From: Sphingopyxis sp. PET50 | GTDB taxonomy: Bacteria > Pseudomonadota > Alphaproteobacteria > Sphingomonadales > Sphingomonadaceae | Assembly: GCF_025244705.1 (NCBI RefSeq) | Contig: NZ_CP104207.1 | Coordinates: 2,914,001 to 2,978,000, forward strand | Direction of reading: 5' to 3' | DNA length: 64,000 nucleotides | In this document: positions 25,545 to 34,225 of the stretch, one piece after another | Layout of the letters: each line of letters starts with the position of its first letter | How positions within the stretch are numbered: position 1 is the stretch's first letter | Notes under the pieces: generated by a model | The model's input: the letters and a program-made list of their open reading frames with translations, nothing else | Told to the model about the DNA's origin: nothing | The model's database searches: none | Position numbers and translations under genes: made by a program

Positions 25545-25660
25545 CCTCTCCCGCAGGCGGGAGGGGTCGGGGGTGGGCAGCGACGGTGCGATGGCCCACC
25601 CCGCTGCGACTAACGAGCAAGCTCGCAAGTCTCGCTGCCCCTCCCGCCTGCGGGAGGGGA
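25545..25660. repeat. Long palindromic repeat, CCTCCCC family
   Basis: Arms CCTCTCCCGCAGGCGGGAGG and CTCCCGCCTGCGGGAGGGG with the shared block AACGAGCAAGCTCGCAAGTCT between. It lies between two VOC genes and ends 5 bases before the AAAAGGAGAG ribosome site of the next gene. Confidence 0.8.
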
Positions 25661-25675
25661 AAAAGGAGAGAATAT

Positions 25676-26095
25676 ATGCCAAGCCGACCCAACCAGGGCC
25701 CCACCGGCGGCCTGACCCCGCATATCGCCATCGCCGACAAGCGCGCCGGCGAAGCGATCGAATTCTACAAGAAGGCGTTCGGCGCGACCGAGCTGGCGCG
25801 CATCCCCGCCGACGACGGGGTGCGGTTGATGCACGCGCATCTGCTGGTCAACGGCGCGTCGCTGATGATGCACGACGAATTTCCCGAATATGTCGAGAAT
25901 GAGAGCGGCCCGCCCGACGGCGTGACGCTGCACCTGCAGGTCGACGATGCCGACGCCTGGTTCGACCGCGCGGTCGCCGCCGGCGCGACGGTCGTGATGC
26001 CGCTCGACAATATGTTCTGGGGGGACCGTTATGCCCAGGTGAAGGATCCGTTCGGCCATCAATGGTCGATCGGGGCACCGATCGAAGGAGAGTGA
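25676..26095 (+). CDS. VOC-family protein, PhnB-like
   Basis: A 139-residue protein with the PhnB-like start GLTPHIAIADKRAGEAIEFY, then MHAHLLVNGASLMMHDEFPE and DRYAQVKDPFGHQWSIGAP at the end. PhnB-like VOC proteins have no settled function. ATG follows AAAAGGAGAG closely. It overlaps nothing but is followed by the next VOC gene after two bases. Confidence 0.85.
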   Translation: MPSRPNQGPTGGLTPHIAIADKRAGEAIEFYKKAFGATELARIPADDGVRLMHAHLLVNGASLMMHDEFPEYVENESGPPDGVTLHLQVDDADAWFDRAVAAGATVVMPLDNMFWGDRYAQVKDPFGHQWSIGAPIEGE

Positions 26096-26097
26096 AC

Positions 26098-26598
26098 ATG
26101 GCCGACAAGACCCCCGCGACATTGTGCCTCTGGTACGACAAGGATGCCGAGGAAGCGGCGCATTTCTACGCCGCGACCTTTCCCGACAGCCGGGTCGGCG
26201 CGGTCCACCGCGCGCCCGGCGACAATCCGAGCGGCAAGGAAGGCGACGCGCTGACCGTCGATTTCACCGTGCTCGGCTTTCCGTGCATCGGCCTCAACGG
26301 CGAGCCGGCCTTCCGGCACAGCGAGGCCTTTTCCTTTCAGGTCCACACCGACACGCAGGAGGAGACCGACCGGCTGTGGAATGCGATCGTCGGCAACGGC
26401 GGCGCCGAAAGCATGTGCGGATGGTGCAAGGACAAATGGGGCCTCAACTGGCAGATCACCCCGCGCGCGCTGAGCGACGCGGTGGCGGGTCCGGACAAGG
26501 CGGCCGCGAAGCGCGCGTTCGAGGCGATGATGACGATGAAGAAAATCGACATCGCCGCGATCGAGGCCGCGGTACGGGGCGACCCGGTTGACGCCTGA
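26098..26598 (+). CDS. VOC-family protein, 3-demethylubiquinone methyltransferase-like (PhnB superfamily)
   Basis: A 166-residue protein (PATLCLWYDKDAEEAAHFYA, GDALTVDFTVLGFPCIGLNG, FSFQVHTDTQEETDRLW, WGLNWQITPR). This subgroup is often mis-annotated as a 3-demethylubiquinone-9 3-methyltransferase; it lacks a SAM-binding motif and belongs to the VOC superfamily. Start ATG 26098 follows GAAGGAGAGTGA. Two bases after the preceding stop. Confidence 0.85.
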   Translation: MADKTPATLCLWYDKDAEEAAHFYAATFPDSRVGAVHRAPGDNPSGKEGDALTVDFTVLGFPCIGLNGEPAFRHSEAFSFQVHTDTQEETDRLWNAIVGNGGAESMCGWCKDKWGLNWQITPRALSDAVAGPDKAAAKRAFEAMMTMKKIDIAAIEAAVRGDPVDA

Positions 26599-27043
26599 GC
26601 GCGGCGTCCGCGCCTGGCTGCTCTGCGGCACGCTCGACATCGCCTATGCCGCGGTGTGGAGCCTGCTCGCGGGCGGCAGCGTCGGCGGGATGCTCCGCGG
26701 CGTCGCCAAGGGACCGTTCGGCGACGGCGCGGGCGATTGGGGCATCGCCGGCGCGCTCGCGGGTCTCGCGACGCATTATGCGATCATGGGGGCGATGGTC
26801 GCCTTCTGGTTCGCGGCGGCGCGGCGGCTTCCCTCCCTCGCGCGGCTGCCGTGGTGGCTCGCCGGAACCCTTTACGGCTTCGGCCTTTATCTGGTGATGA
26901 ACGCCGTCGTGCTGCCGCTGCGTTTCGGCGCGCCCTTTCCGCCGCCCGACCTCGTCAAGGGCGCGGTCGCGCTGTTCCCGCATATCGTTTTCGTCGGCTG
27001 GCCGCTCGCCTGGCTGACCCGCAAGGACAATCGCCGATGCTGA
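26588..27043 (+). CDS. Conserved small membrane protein
   Basis: A 151-residue product starting with TTG 26588 and overlapping the previous stop. Four hydrophobic segments (AWLLCGTLDIAYAAVWSLLA, HYAIMGAMVAFWFAAA, LAGTLYGFGLYLVMNAVVLP, AVALFPHIVFVGWPLAWL). It resembles uncharacterised membrane proteins found next to glyoxalase and GST genes in sphingomonads. Function unknown. Confidence 0.65.
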   Translation: MTPERGVRAWLLCGTLDIAYAAVWSLLAGGSVGGMLRGVAKGPFGDGAGDWGIAGALAGLATHYAIMGAMVAFWFAAARRLPSLARLPWWLAGTLYGFGLYLVMNAVVLPLRFGAPFPPPDLVKGAVALFPHIVFVGWPLAWLTRKDNRRC

Positions 27044-27690
27044 TCTTTTACGGCCACCCCTTTTCCTCCTATACGTGGAAGGCGCTGATCGCGCTCTACG
27101 CGAAGGACATCGCCTTCGACTATCGCTCGGTCGATCCGGCCTTTCCCGATCATATGCCCGAGCTGACGGCGCATTGGCCGGTGGGGCAGTTTCCGCTGAT
27201 CGTCCACGACGGCACGCCATATTTCGAATCGTCGATCATCATCGAATATCTCGACCGGCTGGTGCCCGAGCCGCGGATGGTCCCCGAGGATCCCGACGCG
27301 GCGCTGAAGGTGCGGCTGTTCGACCGCATCTTCGACCTTCATGTGATGAACAGGATGCAGGAGGTGGTCGCCGACGCGATCCGCGGGCCGGAGAATCATC
27401 TCGACATCGTCGTCGAGCAGGCGAAGGCGAAGCTGGAGACCGTCTATGGCTGGCTCGACAGGGAGCTGGCGGGGGGCGGCTGGGCGACGCCCTTCGGCTT
27501 CACGCTCGCCGATTGCGCGGCGGCGCCGTCGCTCTTCTATGCCGACTGGGTGCACCGGATCGACCCGAAATACGAGAATCTGCGCGGCTATCGCGCGCGG
27601 CTGCTCGCGCATCCGCCGGTGGCGCGCTGCGTCGAGGAGGCGCGGCCGTACCGCGCCTATTTCCCGCTGGGGGCGCCCGACCGGGATTAA
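27037..27690 (+). CDS. Glutathione S-transferase
   Basis: A 217-residue protein. Thioredoxin-fold N-terminal domain (FYGHPFSSYTWKALIALYAK, GQFPLIVHDGTPYFESSIII) and helical C-terminal domain with GGGWATPFGFTLADCAAAPS. Overlaps the small membrane gene by seven bases. It closes the TetR-headed run. Substrate unknown; likely an electrophile-detoxifying or peroxide-reducing enzyme. Confidence 0.88.
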   Translation: MLIFYGHPFSSYTWKALIALYAKDIAFDYRSVDPAFPDHMPELTAHWPVGQFPLIVHDGTPYFESSIIIEYLDRLVPEPRMVPEDPDAALKVRLFDRIFDLHVMNRMQEVVADAIRGPENHLDIVVEQAKAKLETVYGWLDRELAGGGWATPFGFTLADCAAAPSLFYADWVHRIDPKYENLRGYRARLLAHPPVARCVEEARPYRAYFPLGAPDRD

Positions 27691-27800
27691 CCTTTCGCTG
27701 CTCGCCGTCCCGGAACGGCACAGCCCGGCGGCATAGGTTAACGCGGCGCTGACAGTGCCGCTTTGCCTTTTGGCAATCCCGCGCGCGCGAAAGCGGTGGC

Positions 27801-28577
27801 ATGGTTTCGCCGTCCGCCCTTGTCCGCACGCTGATCGCCCTGCTGTTCGCGGGCGTGCTGGCGTTCGCGCCGGCGCACGCGCAGCAGGTCGTCACCGTCA
27901 CCACGACGACGGTGACCTGGACCTATGCGACCGGCGGCGATGATGGCGACTTTATCGACGAGGATGAAGCGTTGCTCGACGATGATGCGCTGGCCGCCGA
28001 TCCTGATCCGGGAGCGACGCGGCGCTATGCGCCCTCGACCCAGCTCCCGACACTCGGGCGGGCGAAGGCGAGCTTCGGGCCCTTTTCGGTGATCGACGCC
28101 ACCACCGTCCGCATGGCGGGCGACGTCGACGCCGCGACGCCGCGCCAGTTCGCCGCGATGATGGCCGCCTATCCGACGCTGAAGCGGATCGAGATGGTCG
28201 ATTGCCCCGGCAGCCTCGACGAGGCGGCGAACCTGATTCTCGCGCGCGCGATCCGCCGCGCCGGCATGGAGACGGTGGTGCCGCGGGGCGGATCGGTGCG
28301 ATCGGGCGCGGTCGAGCTGTGGATGGCGGGGGTCCGGCGCAGCGCCGCCCCCGACGCCGAATTCGGCGTCCACAGCTGGGCCGACGAATATGGCCGCGAG
28401 GCGCGCGACTATCCGGAAAGCGACCCGGTGCACGCCGAATATCTTTCCTATTACCGCGAAATGGGGCTCGACGACGCCAAGGCGCGCGCCTTTTATGCGA
28501 TGACCAACGCGACGCCGTTCGACGATGTGCGCTATCTGACGCGCGACGACATGGCGCGGTACGTCACCCTCAACTGA
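27801..28577 (+). CDS. Periplasmic ClpP-like family protein (COG3904 type)
   Basis: A 258-residue protein with a clear signal peptide (LVRTLIALLFAGVLAFAPAHA) followed by an acidic, low-complexity stretch (residues about 40-65) and a domain with GGSVRSGAVELWMAGVRRSA and FGVHSWADEYGRE, resembling the predicted periplasmic ClpP/crotonase-like COG3904. A serine follows the glycine-rich loop, but a catalytic triad cannot be confirmed. Function unknown. Confidence 0.65.
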   Translation: MVSPSALVRTLIALLFAGVLAFAPAHAQQVVTVTTTTVTWTYATGGDDGDFIDEDEALLDDDALAADPDPGATRRYAPSTQLPTLGRAKASFGPFSVIDATTVRMAGDVDAATPRQFAAMMAAYPTLKRIEMVDCPGSLDEAANLILARAIRRAGMETVVPRGGSVRSGAVELWMAGVRRSAAPDAEFGVHSWADEYGREARDYPESDPVHAEYLSYYREMGLDDAKARAFYAMTNATPFDDVRYLTRDDMARYVTLN

Positions 28578-28584
28578 TACCAAA

Positions 28585-28770
28585 GCCCCTCCCCTTCAGG
28601 AGTGTCAGGTCGGTCATGCCCCCGGCATGACCTAAACCGTCCGGGGGACGGTTTACCTGACACTGGGTTGCGGTGGGGGCTTGCGGGATAGCGCAAGGCC
28701 GCGAAACCCCACCCGCTGCGACTAACGAACAAGTTCGCAAGTCTCGCTGCCCTCCCCTGAAGGGGAGGGG
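28585..28770. repeat. CCTCCCC-family repeat carrying the same 62-bp three-way-junction insert
   Basis: Same build as 12078-12261: arms CCCTCCCCTTCAGG and CCCCTGAAGGGGAGGGG, the insert at 28602-28663 (GTGTCAGGT ... ACCTGACAC), then AACGAACAAGTTCGCAAGTC. Compared with the other copy, one base differs in the insert, and here the second inner hairpin (TAAACCGTCC/GGACGGTTTA) is perfect over ten pairs. Confidence 0.8.
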
Positions 28771-28832
28771 GAGGAGGGTCGAAGGCTGTTTTGTCCTTGT
28801 AACACGCCTGCCGCTTTCCCACATCGCCCCGC

Positions 28833-29144
28833 ATGGCGGAGCGCAGCCTTTACCAGCGATTGCGGTCGAACGCGCAGGTTCGGCTGAGCCTGTTCTGCCT
28901 CGGCATCCTGCTGATGGTCGTCGCGGTGATCATCGGGCCGCTGCCCGGCCCCGGCTTCCTGATCGTCTTTCCGGTGGGCCTGATGCTGTGCCTGCAGAAC
29001 AGCGCCTGGGCGAAGCGCCGCTATGTGCGGTTCAAGCGGCGGCACCCGCGTTACGGCGGCTGGGCCGACCGGGTGATGCGCCGGGTAAGCGCGGCGCGGC
29101 GGCGGGCGCGCGAGCGGATCGAAAGCGCGCTGGATGACGATTGA
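28833..29144 (+). CDS. PGPGW transmembrane protein
   Basis: A 103-residue protein with a hydrophobic stretch containing IIGPLPGPGFLIVFPVGLML, the PGPGW-type motif, and a basic tail (KRRYVRFKRRHPRYGGW). Family of unknown function, common in proteobacteria. The stop (29142-29144) overlaps the -35 of the rpmH promoter. Confidence 0.8.
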   Translation: MAERSLYQRLRSNAQVRLSLFCLGILLMVVAVIIGPLPGPGFLIVFPVGLMLCLQNSAWAKRRYVRFKRRHPRYGGWADRVMRRVSAARRRARERIESALDDD

Positions 29145-29169
29145 CTTTCGCCCGAATCCTGCCTATTCG
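29141..29169 (+). promoter_or_regulatory. Promoter of rpmH
   Basis: -35 TTGACT (29141-29146), 17-base spacer, -10 TATTCG (29164-29169). Transcription would begin near 29176, about 70 bases before rpmH, in the usual place for this strong operon. Confidence 0.6.
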
Positions 29170-29182
29170 CGCCCCCACTGGC

Positions 29183-29209
29183 GGCCGCCCGCGTTTGGCG
29201 GCCCTTTTT
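29183..29209 (+). terminator. Stem-loop with T run between promoter and rpmH
   Basis: GGCCGCC (29183-29189), a seven-base loop, GGCGGCC (29197-29203), then CTTTTT. This is a textbook intrinsic terminator, but it lies after the rpmH promoter and so would sit in the rpmH leader. It may end the PGPGW transcript and also attenuate rpmH. Confidence 0.65.
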
Positions 29210-29245
29210 CGTTAGAACGATCGAAGAGATTTAGGGACAACCGCG

Positions 29246-29380
29246 ATGAAGCGTACCTATCAACCGAGCCGCCTCGTGCGCAAGCGCCGTCACGGTTTCC
29301 GCGCCCGCAAGGCGACCGTCGGCGGCCGCAAGGTCCTCGCCGCCCGCCGCGCCCGCGGCCGCAAGAAGCTGTCGGCCTGA
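29246..29380 (+). CDS. rpmH: 50S ribosomal protein L34
   Basis: A 44-residue basic protein, [20 protein letters not shown] at the start and [12 protein letters not shown] at the end, the full-length L34 sequence. Part of the large ribosomal subunit near the exit tunnel. It heads the conserved rpmH-rnpA-yidD-yidC-engB run; rnpA follows after 20 bases. Confidence 0.98.
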   Translation: MKRTYQPSRLVRKRRHGFRARKATVGGRKVLAARRARGRKKLSA

Positions 29381-29400
29381 CGGCCACCGGTGCGCCGCCC

Positions 29401-29740
29401 GTGCGCACCCTCAGCAAACGCAGCGAATTTCTGGCCGCCAACCGCGGCCTGCGCTTTCCCATGCCCGGATTCGTCCTGCTGGTGCATCCGCGCGGCGACG
29501 ATGATGCCGGCATGGGCGTCGGATATACGGTCAGCAAGAGGGTCGGCAACGCCGTCACGCGCAACCGGATGAAGCGCGCAGCTGCGCGCGCTTTGCCGCG
29601 CCGCGCTGCCCGAATCGGGGATCGCGGGGGCGAACCATGTGCTGATCGGCCGGCCGGGCAGCAACGACATCGTCTTCGCCGACCTCGGCGAGCAGCTGGA
29701 CACGGCGCTGGCGCGCGCCGCGAAGAAGCTGGCGAAATGA
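29401..29740 (+). pseudogene. rnpA: Ribonuclease P protein component (frame broken near 29577 as given)
   Basis: Starts at GTG 29401 (RTLSKRSEFLAANRGLRFPM) with the conserved FVLLVHPRG and GYTVSKRVGNAVTRNRMKR (RNR motif). The frame shifts after MKR; the other frame then reads LRALCRAALPESGIAG and ends QLDTALARAAKKLAK with TGA at 29738-29740. One base out of place near 29577 restores a protein of about 112 residues. The product is the protein subunit of RNase P, essential in bacteria, so a real loss is unlikely. Confidence 0.85.
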
Positions 29741-29766
29741 ACGATTGTCCGCTTCCTCTCTTTCCT

Positions 29767-29842
29767 CGTCACCCCGGACTTGATCCGGGGTCCCGCTTTG
29801 CCACATCGCCGAGCGGGACCCCGGATCAGGTCCGGGGTGACG
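29767..29842. repeat. Palindromic repeat, ATCCGGGG family
   Basis: CGTCACCCCGGACTTGATCC and GGATCAGGTCCGGGGTGACG form long inverted arms around an inner inverted block (GGGTCCCGCT / AGCGGGACCCC). It lies between rnpA and yidD. Confidence 0.8.
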
Positions 29843-29894
29843 ATGGGAAAACAGGATTCGCGAATGAAGTTGTGCAGTTTTCCGGGCTTTTCGC

Positions 29895-30107
29895 ATGATC
29901 GCCAAGCTGCTCATCCTGATCGCGCGCGGCTGGCAATTGGGTCCCTCGCGCATCCTGCCTCCCACGTGCCGCTATGCCCCGTCGTGCAGCGCCTATGCGA
30001 TCGAGGCGCTGCGGAAATATGGCGCGATCAAGGGTGGCTGGATCGCGACAAAGCGGCTATTGCGCTGCCATCCTTGGGGCGGCCACGGCTACGACCCCGT
30101 CCCATAA
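29895..30107 (+). CDS. yidD: Membrane protein insertion efficiency factor
   Basis: A 70-residue protein with the YidD pattern: LIARGWQLGPSRILPPTCRY, APSCSAYAIEALRKYG and LRCHPWGGHGYDPVP, with the three conserved cysteines. It aids YidC-dependent membrane insertion and is placed, as usual, between rnpA and yidC. Confidence 0.96.
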   Translation: MIAKLLILIARGWQLGPSRILPPTCRYAPSCSAYAIEALRKYGAIKGGWIATKRLLRCHPWGGHGYDPVP

Positions 30108-30140
30108 TCCCCGATTAGACACGAAGAGAGACCAACCAGC

Positions 30141-31896
30141 GTGGACGACAAGCGTAACTGGATCACGGCATTGCTGCTGTCGGCGGCCATATTGCTGGGC
30201 TGGAATTTCGTCGCGGCGCGATTTCTCCCGACTCCCGCCAAACCCGACGTGACCAAGACCGTCGCGGGCACCGAGGCCGCGACGGCACCCGCACCGGGAA
30301 GCGCCGAACCCGCCCTGCCCGGCCAGCCCGCCGCGCCGGCCCCGGCGTCGCCCGAGACAACGGTGCTGCGCCCGGTCGAGACGGTGCTGGCCGAGGGGCA
30401 GCGCATCCCGATCGAAACCCCGAAACTGGCGGGATCGATCAATCTGGTCGGTGCGCGCATCGACGACATCACGCTCACCCGATATCGCCAGACGATCAAG
30501 AAGAACTCGCCCCCGTCCGCCTGTTCGCGCCCGGCGGGACGAAAGCGGCCTATTTCGCGAGCCCCGTCTGGTCGGCGCAGGGCGTCGCGGTGCCGGGATC
30601 GACGACCGTGTGGACCGCGAGCGGGACCAAGCTGACCCCGACGACGCCGGTGACGCTGAGCTGGGACAATGGCGCCGGGCAGAGTTTTCGCATCGAATAC
30701 AGCATCGACAGCGACTATCTGATCACCGCGAAGCAGACGATCGCCAACACGGGCACCACGCCCGTCGCGGTGCGCAGCGGCGCCTATATCGACCGCACCG
30801 GCAAACCGACCGATCCGCACGAGCAGGACAGCTGGACGATCCACGTCGGCCCGACCGGCTATCTCGACGCCAAGTCGAACTTCACCAATTATGACGAGGT
30901 TGAAGAGGCGCCGGGGCAGACGCTGTCCTATAAAGCGGCGGGCTGGCTGGGCTTCACCGACAAATATTGGCTGGCGGCGGTCATCCCCGCGAAGGGCGAG
31001 AAGGTGTCGGCGGCGTTCAACGCGCTGCCCGGCGACCGCTATCGCGCCGCCTTTGCCGCCAATCCGGTGCAGGTCGCGCCGGGGCGCCAGGCGACGACGA
31101 CGAGCCGCATCTTCATGCGGCGCCAAGGAAGTCCGCACGCTGTCGGCCTATCAGGACGATCAGGGCATCACCCGCCTGTCGAACGCGATCGACTGGGGCT
31201 GGTTCGAATTTTTCGAGGTGCCGATCTTCAAGCTGCTCGACTGGCTGTTCCGCCAGGTCGGCAATTTCGGCGTCGCGATCATGGCGCTGACGCTGATCAT
31301 CCGGCTGCTGATGTTCCCGATCGCGCAGCGGCAGTTCCACTCCATGGCGCAGATGCGCCTGGTGCAGCCCAAGATGAAGGCGCTGCAGGAGAAATATAAG
31401 GACGACAAGCCGAAGCAGCAGCAGGAGTTGATGAAGCTCTACAAGGACGAGAAGATCAACCCGCTCGTCGGCTGCCTGCCAATCGTGATCCAGATTCCGA
31501 TCTTTTACGCGCTCTACAAGGTGCTGATGCTGACGATCGAAATGCGGCACCAGCCCTTTGCGCTGTGGATCAAGGATCTGTCGGCGCCCGACCCGCTGCA
31601 CATATTGAACCTGTTCGGCCTGCTGCCCTTCACCCCGCCGTCGATCCTGGGCATCGGCGTGATGGCGGTGATCCTGGGCATCACCATGTGGCTGCAGTTC
31701 CGCCTGAACCCGCCGCTGCGCCGACCCGGTACAGGCGCAGGTGTTCAAGATCATGCCGTGGATGTTCATGTTCATCATGGCGCCGTTCGCCGCTGGCCTG
31801 CTGCTCTACTGGATCACCAACAACCTGCTGTCGATCGCGCAGCAGCAATATATGTATAGCAAGTTCCCGGCGCTGAGGACGGCGGCGGCGAAATGA
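30141..31896 (+). pseudogene. yidC: Membrane protein insertase YidC (three frame breaks as given)
   Basis: Residues 1-20 (MDDKRNWITALLLSAAILLG) hold the first membrane segment, followed by the periplasmic domain and the conserved C-terminal membrane part ([59 protein letters not shown]). The frame jumps near 30508 (one C missing in a C run), near 31125 (one base extra before GGCGCC, RIFMGAKEV expected) and near 31733 (one extra [10 protein letters not shown] expected), and the protein ends at TGA 31894-31896. Repaired length is about 584 residues, normal for the family. YidC is essential, so these are almost surely sequence errors. Confidence 0.93.
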
Positions 31897-31916
31897 CCTC
31901 ACCAGCGGCTCTTTTG

Positions 31917-32002
31917 GGTGTGCCCCCGCGCAGGCGGGGGCCCATCACCTGCCGCCGAAACCCGAAACGAGCGGAGATGGACCCCTGCCTGCGCAGGGGT
32001 AC
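31917..32002. repeat. Palindromic repeat, GGCGGGGGCCC family
   Basis: Left arm GTGCCCCCGCGCAGGCGGGG and right arm ACCCCTGCCTGCGCAGGGGT with a 35-base middle part. It lies between yidC and engB, ending just before the engB start. Confidence 0.75.
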
Positions 32003-32007
32003 GGCTT

Positions 32008-32654
32008 ATGACTGAAACGATGGATGAAGATCGCCCCGAGCGCGCGCGCAAGCTGTTCGCGGGACCGATCGCCTTTCTGAAATCGGCCCCGGCGCTGCAG
32101 CATCTGCCGCCGCTGCGGCCGCGCCCGAGATCGCCTTCGCGGGCCGGTCGAACGTCGGCAAATCGTCGCTGCTCAACGCGCTGACGGGGCGTAACAGCCT
32201 CGCGCGCACGTCGGTGACGCCGGGGCGGACACAGGAACTCAACTATTTCGATGTGGGATCGCCCTTGGTGTTCCGGCTGGTCGATATGCCGGGTTACGGT
32301 TTCGCCAAGGCGCCCAAGGATGTCGTCAAAAAATGGCGTTTCCTGATCAACGACTATCTGCGCGGCCGCGCCGTGCTTAAACGCACGCTGGTGCTGATCG
32401 ACAGCCGCCACGGGATCAAGGACGTCGATCGCGAGGTGCTCGAAATGCTCGACGTCGCGGCGGTGAGCTATCGTATCGTGCTGACCAAGGCCGACAAGGT
32501 GAAGGCGACCGACCTCGCCGCGGTGCTGGCGGCGACCGAGGCCGAGGCAAGGAAGCATCCGGCGGCGCACCCGCAGGTGATCGTGACGAGCAGCGAAAAG
32601 GGCATGGGCATCGCCGAGCTGCGCACGGCGGTGCTGGAGGCGGTGGAGAGTTAG
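32008..32654 (+). pseudogene. engB: Ribosome-biogenesis GTPase EngB/YihA (frame broken once as given)
   Basis: Starts [19 protein letters not shown]. Near 32107 the frame shifts; a single missing G there, in CTGCCGCCGCTG read as CTGCCGGCCGCTG, restores the family path into [20 protein letters not shown], which contains the P-loop. G3 is [11 protein letters not shown]4 is LTKADK and G5 is VTSSEKG. About 215 residues. EngB is needed for assembly of the 50S subunit. The restored site is GCCGGC, the same motif as at several other breaks. Confidence 0.9.
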
Positions 32655-32655
32655 T

Positions 32656-32834
32656 ATCCTCTCCCCTTGCGGGAGAGGATAGTGCAGGTTGCGGACTTGT
32701 CCGCTACCGGAACTTGGAGAGGGGGTGCGGCCCGCCGGGCCGCGCGAGCCCAAGGCTCGCATCACCCTCTCCCAGCTTCGACTAGCCAGCAAGCTGGCAA
32801 GTCTACACAACCCTCCCCCGTCAAGGGGGAGGGA
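32656..32834. repeat. Long palindromic repeat, CCTCCCC family (variant)
   Basis: CCTCTCCCCTTGCGGGAGAGG hairpin at the left, AACTTGGAGAGGGG with CCCTCTCCCAGCTT as an inner pair, ACTAGCCAGCAAGCTGGCAAG as the conserved block, and CCCTCCCCCGTCAAGGGGGAGGG at the right. It fills the gap between engB and the next GST gene. Confidence 0.75.
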
Positions 32835-32845
32835 GGAGAGTTTGG

Positions 32846-33514
32846 ATGAAACTGTTCATCGGCAACAAGGCCTATTCGAGCTGGAGCCTGCGGGGCTGGC
32901 TGGCGGCCAGGCACAGCGGGCTGACCTTCGAGGAAGTCACCGTCCCGCTCTATGACGAGGACTGGTCGAACCGGCGCGAGGGCGACGAGTTCGCGCCGTC
33001 GGGGGGCAAGGTGCCGATCCTGTGGGACGGCGACGACATTGTCGTGTGGGACAGCCTGGCGATCGTCGATTATCTCAACGAAAAGACCGATGGCACGCGC
33101 GGTTACTGGCCCGGGGATATGGCGGCGCGCGCGATGGCGCGGTCGATGGCGGCGGAAATGCATTCGAGCTTCGCCGCGCTGCGCCGCAACCACAGCATGA
33201 ACATCCGCCGCATCTATCCGGCCGCCGAACTGCTGCCCGAGGTGCAGGCCGATGTCGTGCGCATCCTGCAGATCTGGGCCGAGGCGCGGGCGCGCTTCGG
33301 CGGCGAGGGCGATTTCCTCTTCGGCGACTGGTCGGCGGTCGACATGATGTTCGCGCCGGTGGTGACGCGCTTCATCACTTACTCGATTCCCTTGCCGCGC
33401 TTCGCCCTGCCCTATTGCCAGGCGGTGATCAGCCACCCGCACATGCAGGAGTGGATCGGCGGCGCGCAGGCCGAGGACTGGGTGATCGAGCAGTTCGAGA
33501 AGGCCGAGGGCTGA
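32846..33514 (+). CDS. Glutathione S-transferase
   Basis: A 222-residue protein. N-terminal GNKAYSSWSLRGWLAARHSG is typical of a GST subgroup in which the catalytic Ser lies in AYSSWSLR; the C-terminal domain is helical (SMNIRRIYPAAELLPEVQAD). No specific substrate can be proposed. It stands alone between repeats after engB. Confidence 0.85.
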   Translation: MKLFIGNKAYSSWSLRGWLAARHSGLTFEEVTVPLYDEDWSNRREGDEFAPSGGKVPILWDGDDIVVWDSLAIVDYLNEKTDGTRGYWPGDMAARAMARSMAAEMHSSFAALRRNHSMNIRRIYPAAELLPEVQADVVRILQIWAEARARFGGEGDFLFGDWSAVDMMFAPVVTRFITYSIPLPRFALPYCQAVISHPHMQEWIGGAQAEDWVIEQFEKAEG

Positions 33515-33576
33515 GGTGTCACCGCGATGAACGCGGCGTTCAGTTGGCGCTGTCGCCCGTGCGTTAAAGAACACGC

Positions 33577-34221
33577 ATGAAACGCATGCTCATCGCCGCC
33601 ACCCTTGCGCTCGGCGCCGCCGTCGTGGCCGCCGCCGCGCCCGCCGCATCCGAATGGGAAATCGGCCCGGTGATCCGCGGCAAGAATTATTCGGTGAACA
33701 TGCCGCTCGGCGCCAAAACCCGAACGTGGCGGCGGCTGGTCGTTCGACTTTCCGGCTAGGCAGCAAGGCGGCGGGGCATGTCCATTATGTGACCTTCCGC
33801 CCCGGAACGCTGGCAGGCAAGTCGTGGATCGTCGTGCGTTACCGGGTCGATGCCAGGGCGGGCACGCGTTTCGTGCCGCAGGCGAACCCCGACCGCGCGG
33901 GCACGGTGTCGCTCTATCTCCAGCGGCGCGGCGACGATTGGAACGCGCGCGGGCGCTATCAATATTATCGCTGGTACGCGCCCGCCGCTTCGGTGCGCGA
34001 GCTGGCGCCGGGCGCCGGCGAAATCAGCGTGCGGCTGGACGATCCGCAGTGGATTTCGGTGCTGGGACAGCCGTCGGCCGATTATCCGGGGGCGATGGCC
34101 GAAGCATTGGCCGATGTCGAGCGCGTCGGGCTGGTGTTCGGATCGTCGAACGCGCGCGGGCACGGCGTCTATGCAACCGCGCTAGGCAAAATTCACGCTG
34201 ACGGCGTTCCGGGTGGAATAA
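33577..34221 (+). pseudogene. Secreted hypothetical protein (three frame breaks as given)
   Basis: A signal peptide (MLIAATLALGAAVVAAAAPA) is followed by a beta-rich domain. Reading all frames together gives GPVIRGKNYSVNMPLGAK, then GSKAAGHVHYVTFRPGTLAG, a long middle part (GRYQYYRWYAPAASVREL), and a tail KFTLTAFRVE with TAA at 34219-34221. Two of the three joins (33756-33760 and 34182-34186) carry CTAGG where CCGG would restore the frame (FPAGSK, TAPAKFTLT). Not recognised; the ending is common in secreted proteins of this group. Confidence 0.6.
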
Positions 34222-34225
34222 AGCT

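Noticed and set aside
30500..31740. Programmed frameshifting in yidC
   Set aside because: Three shifts in different directions, one in a C run, and no family precedent. Sequence error is simpler.
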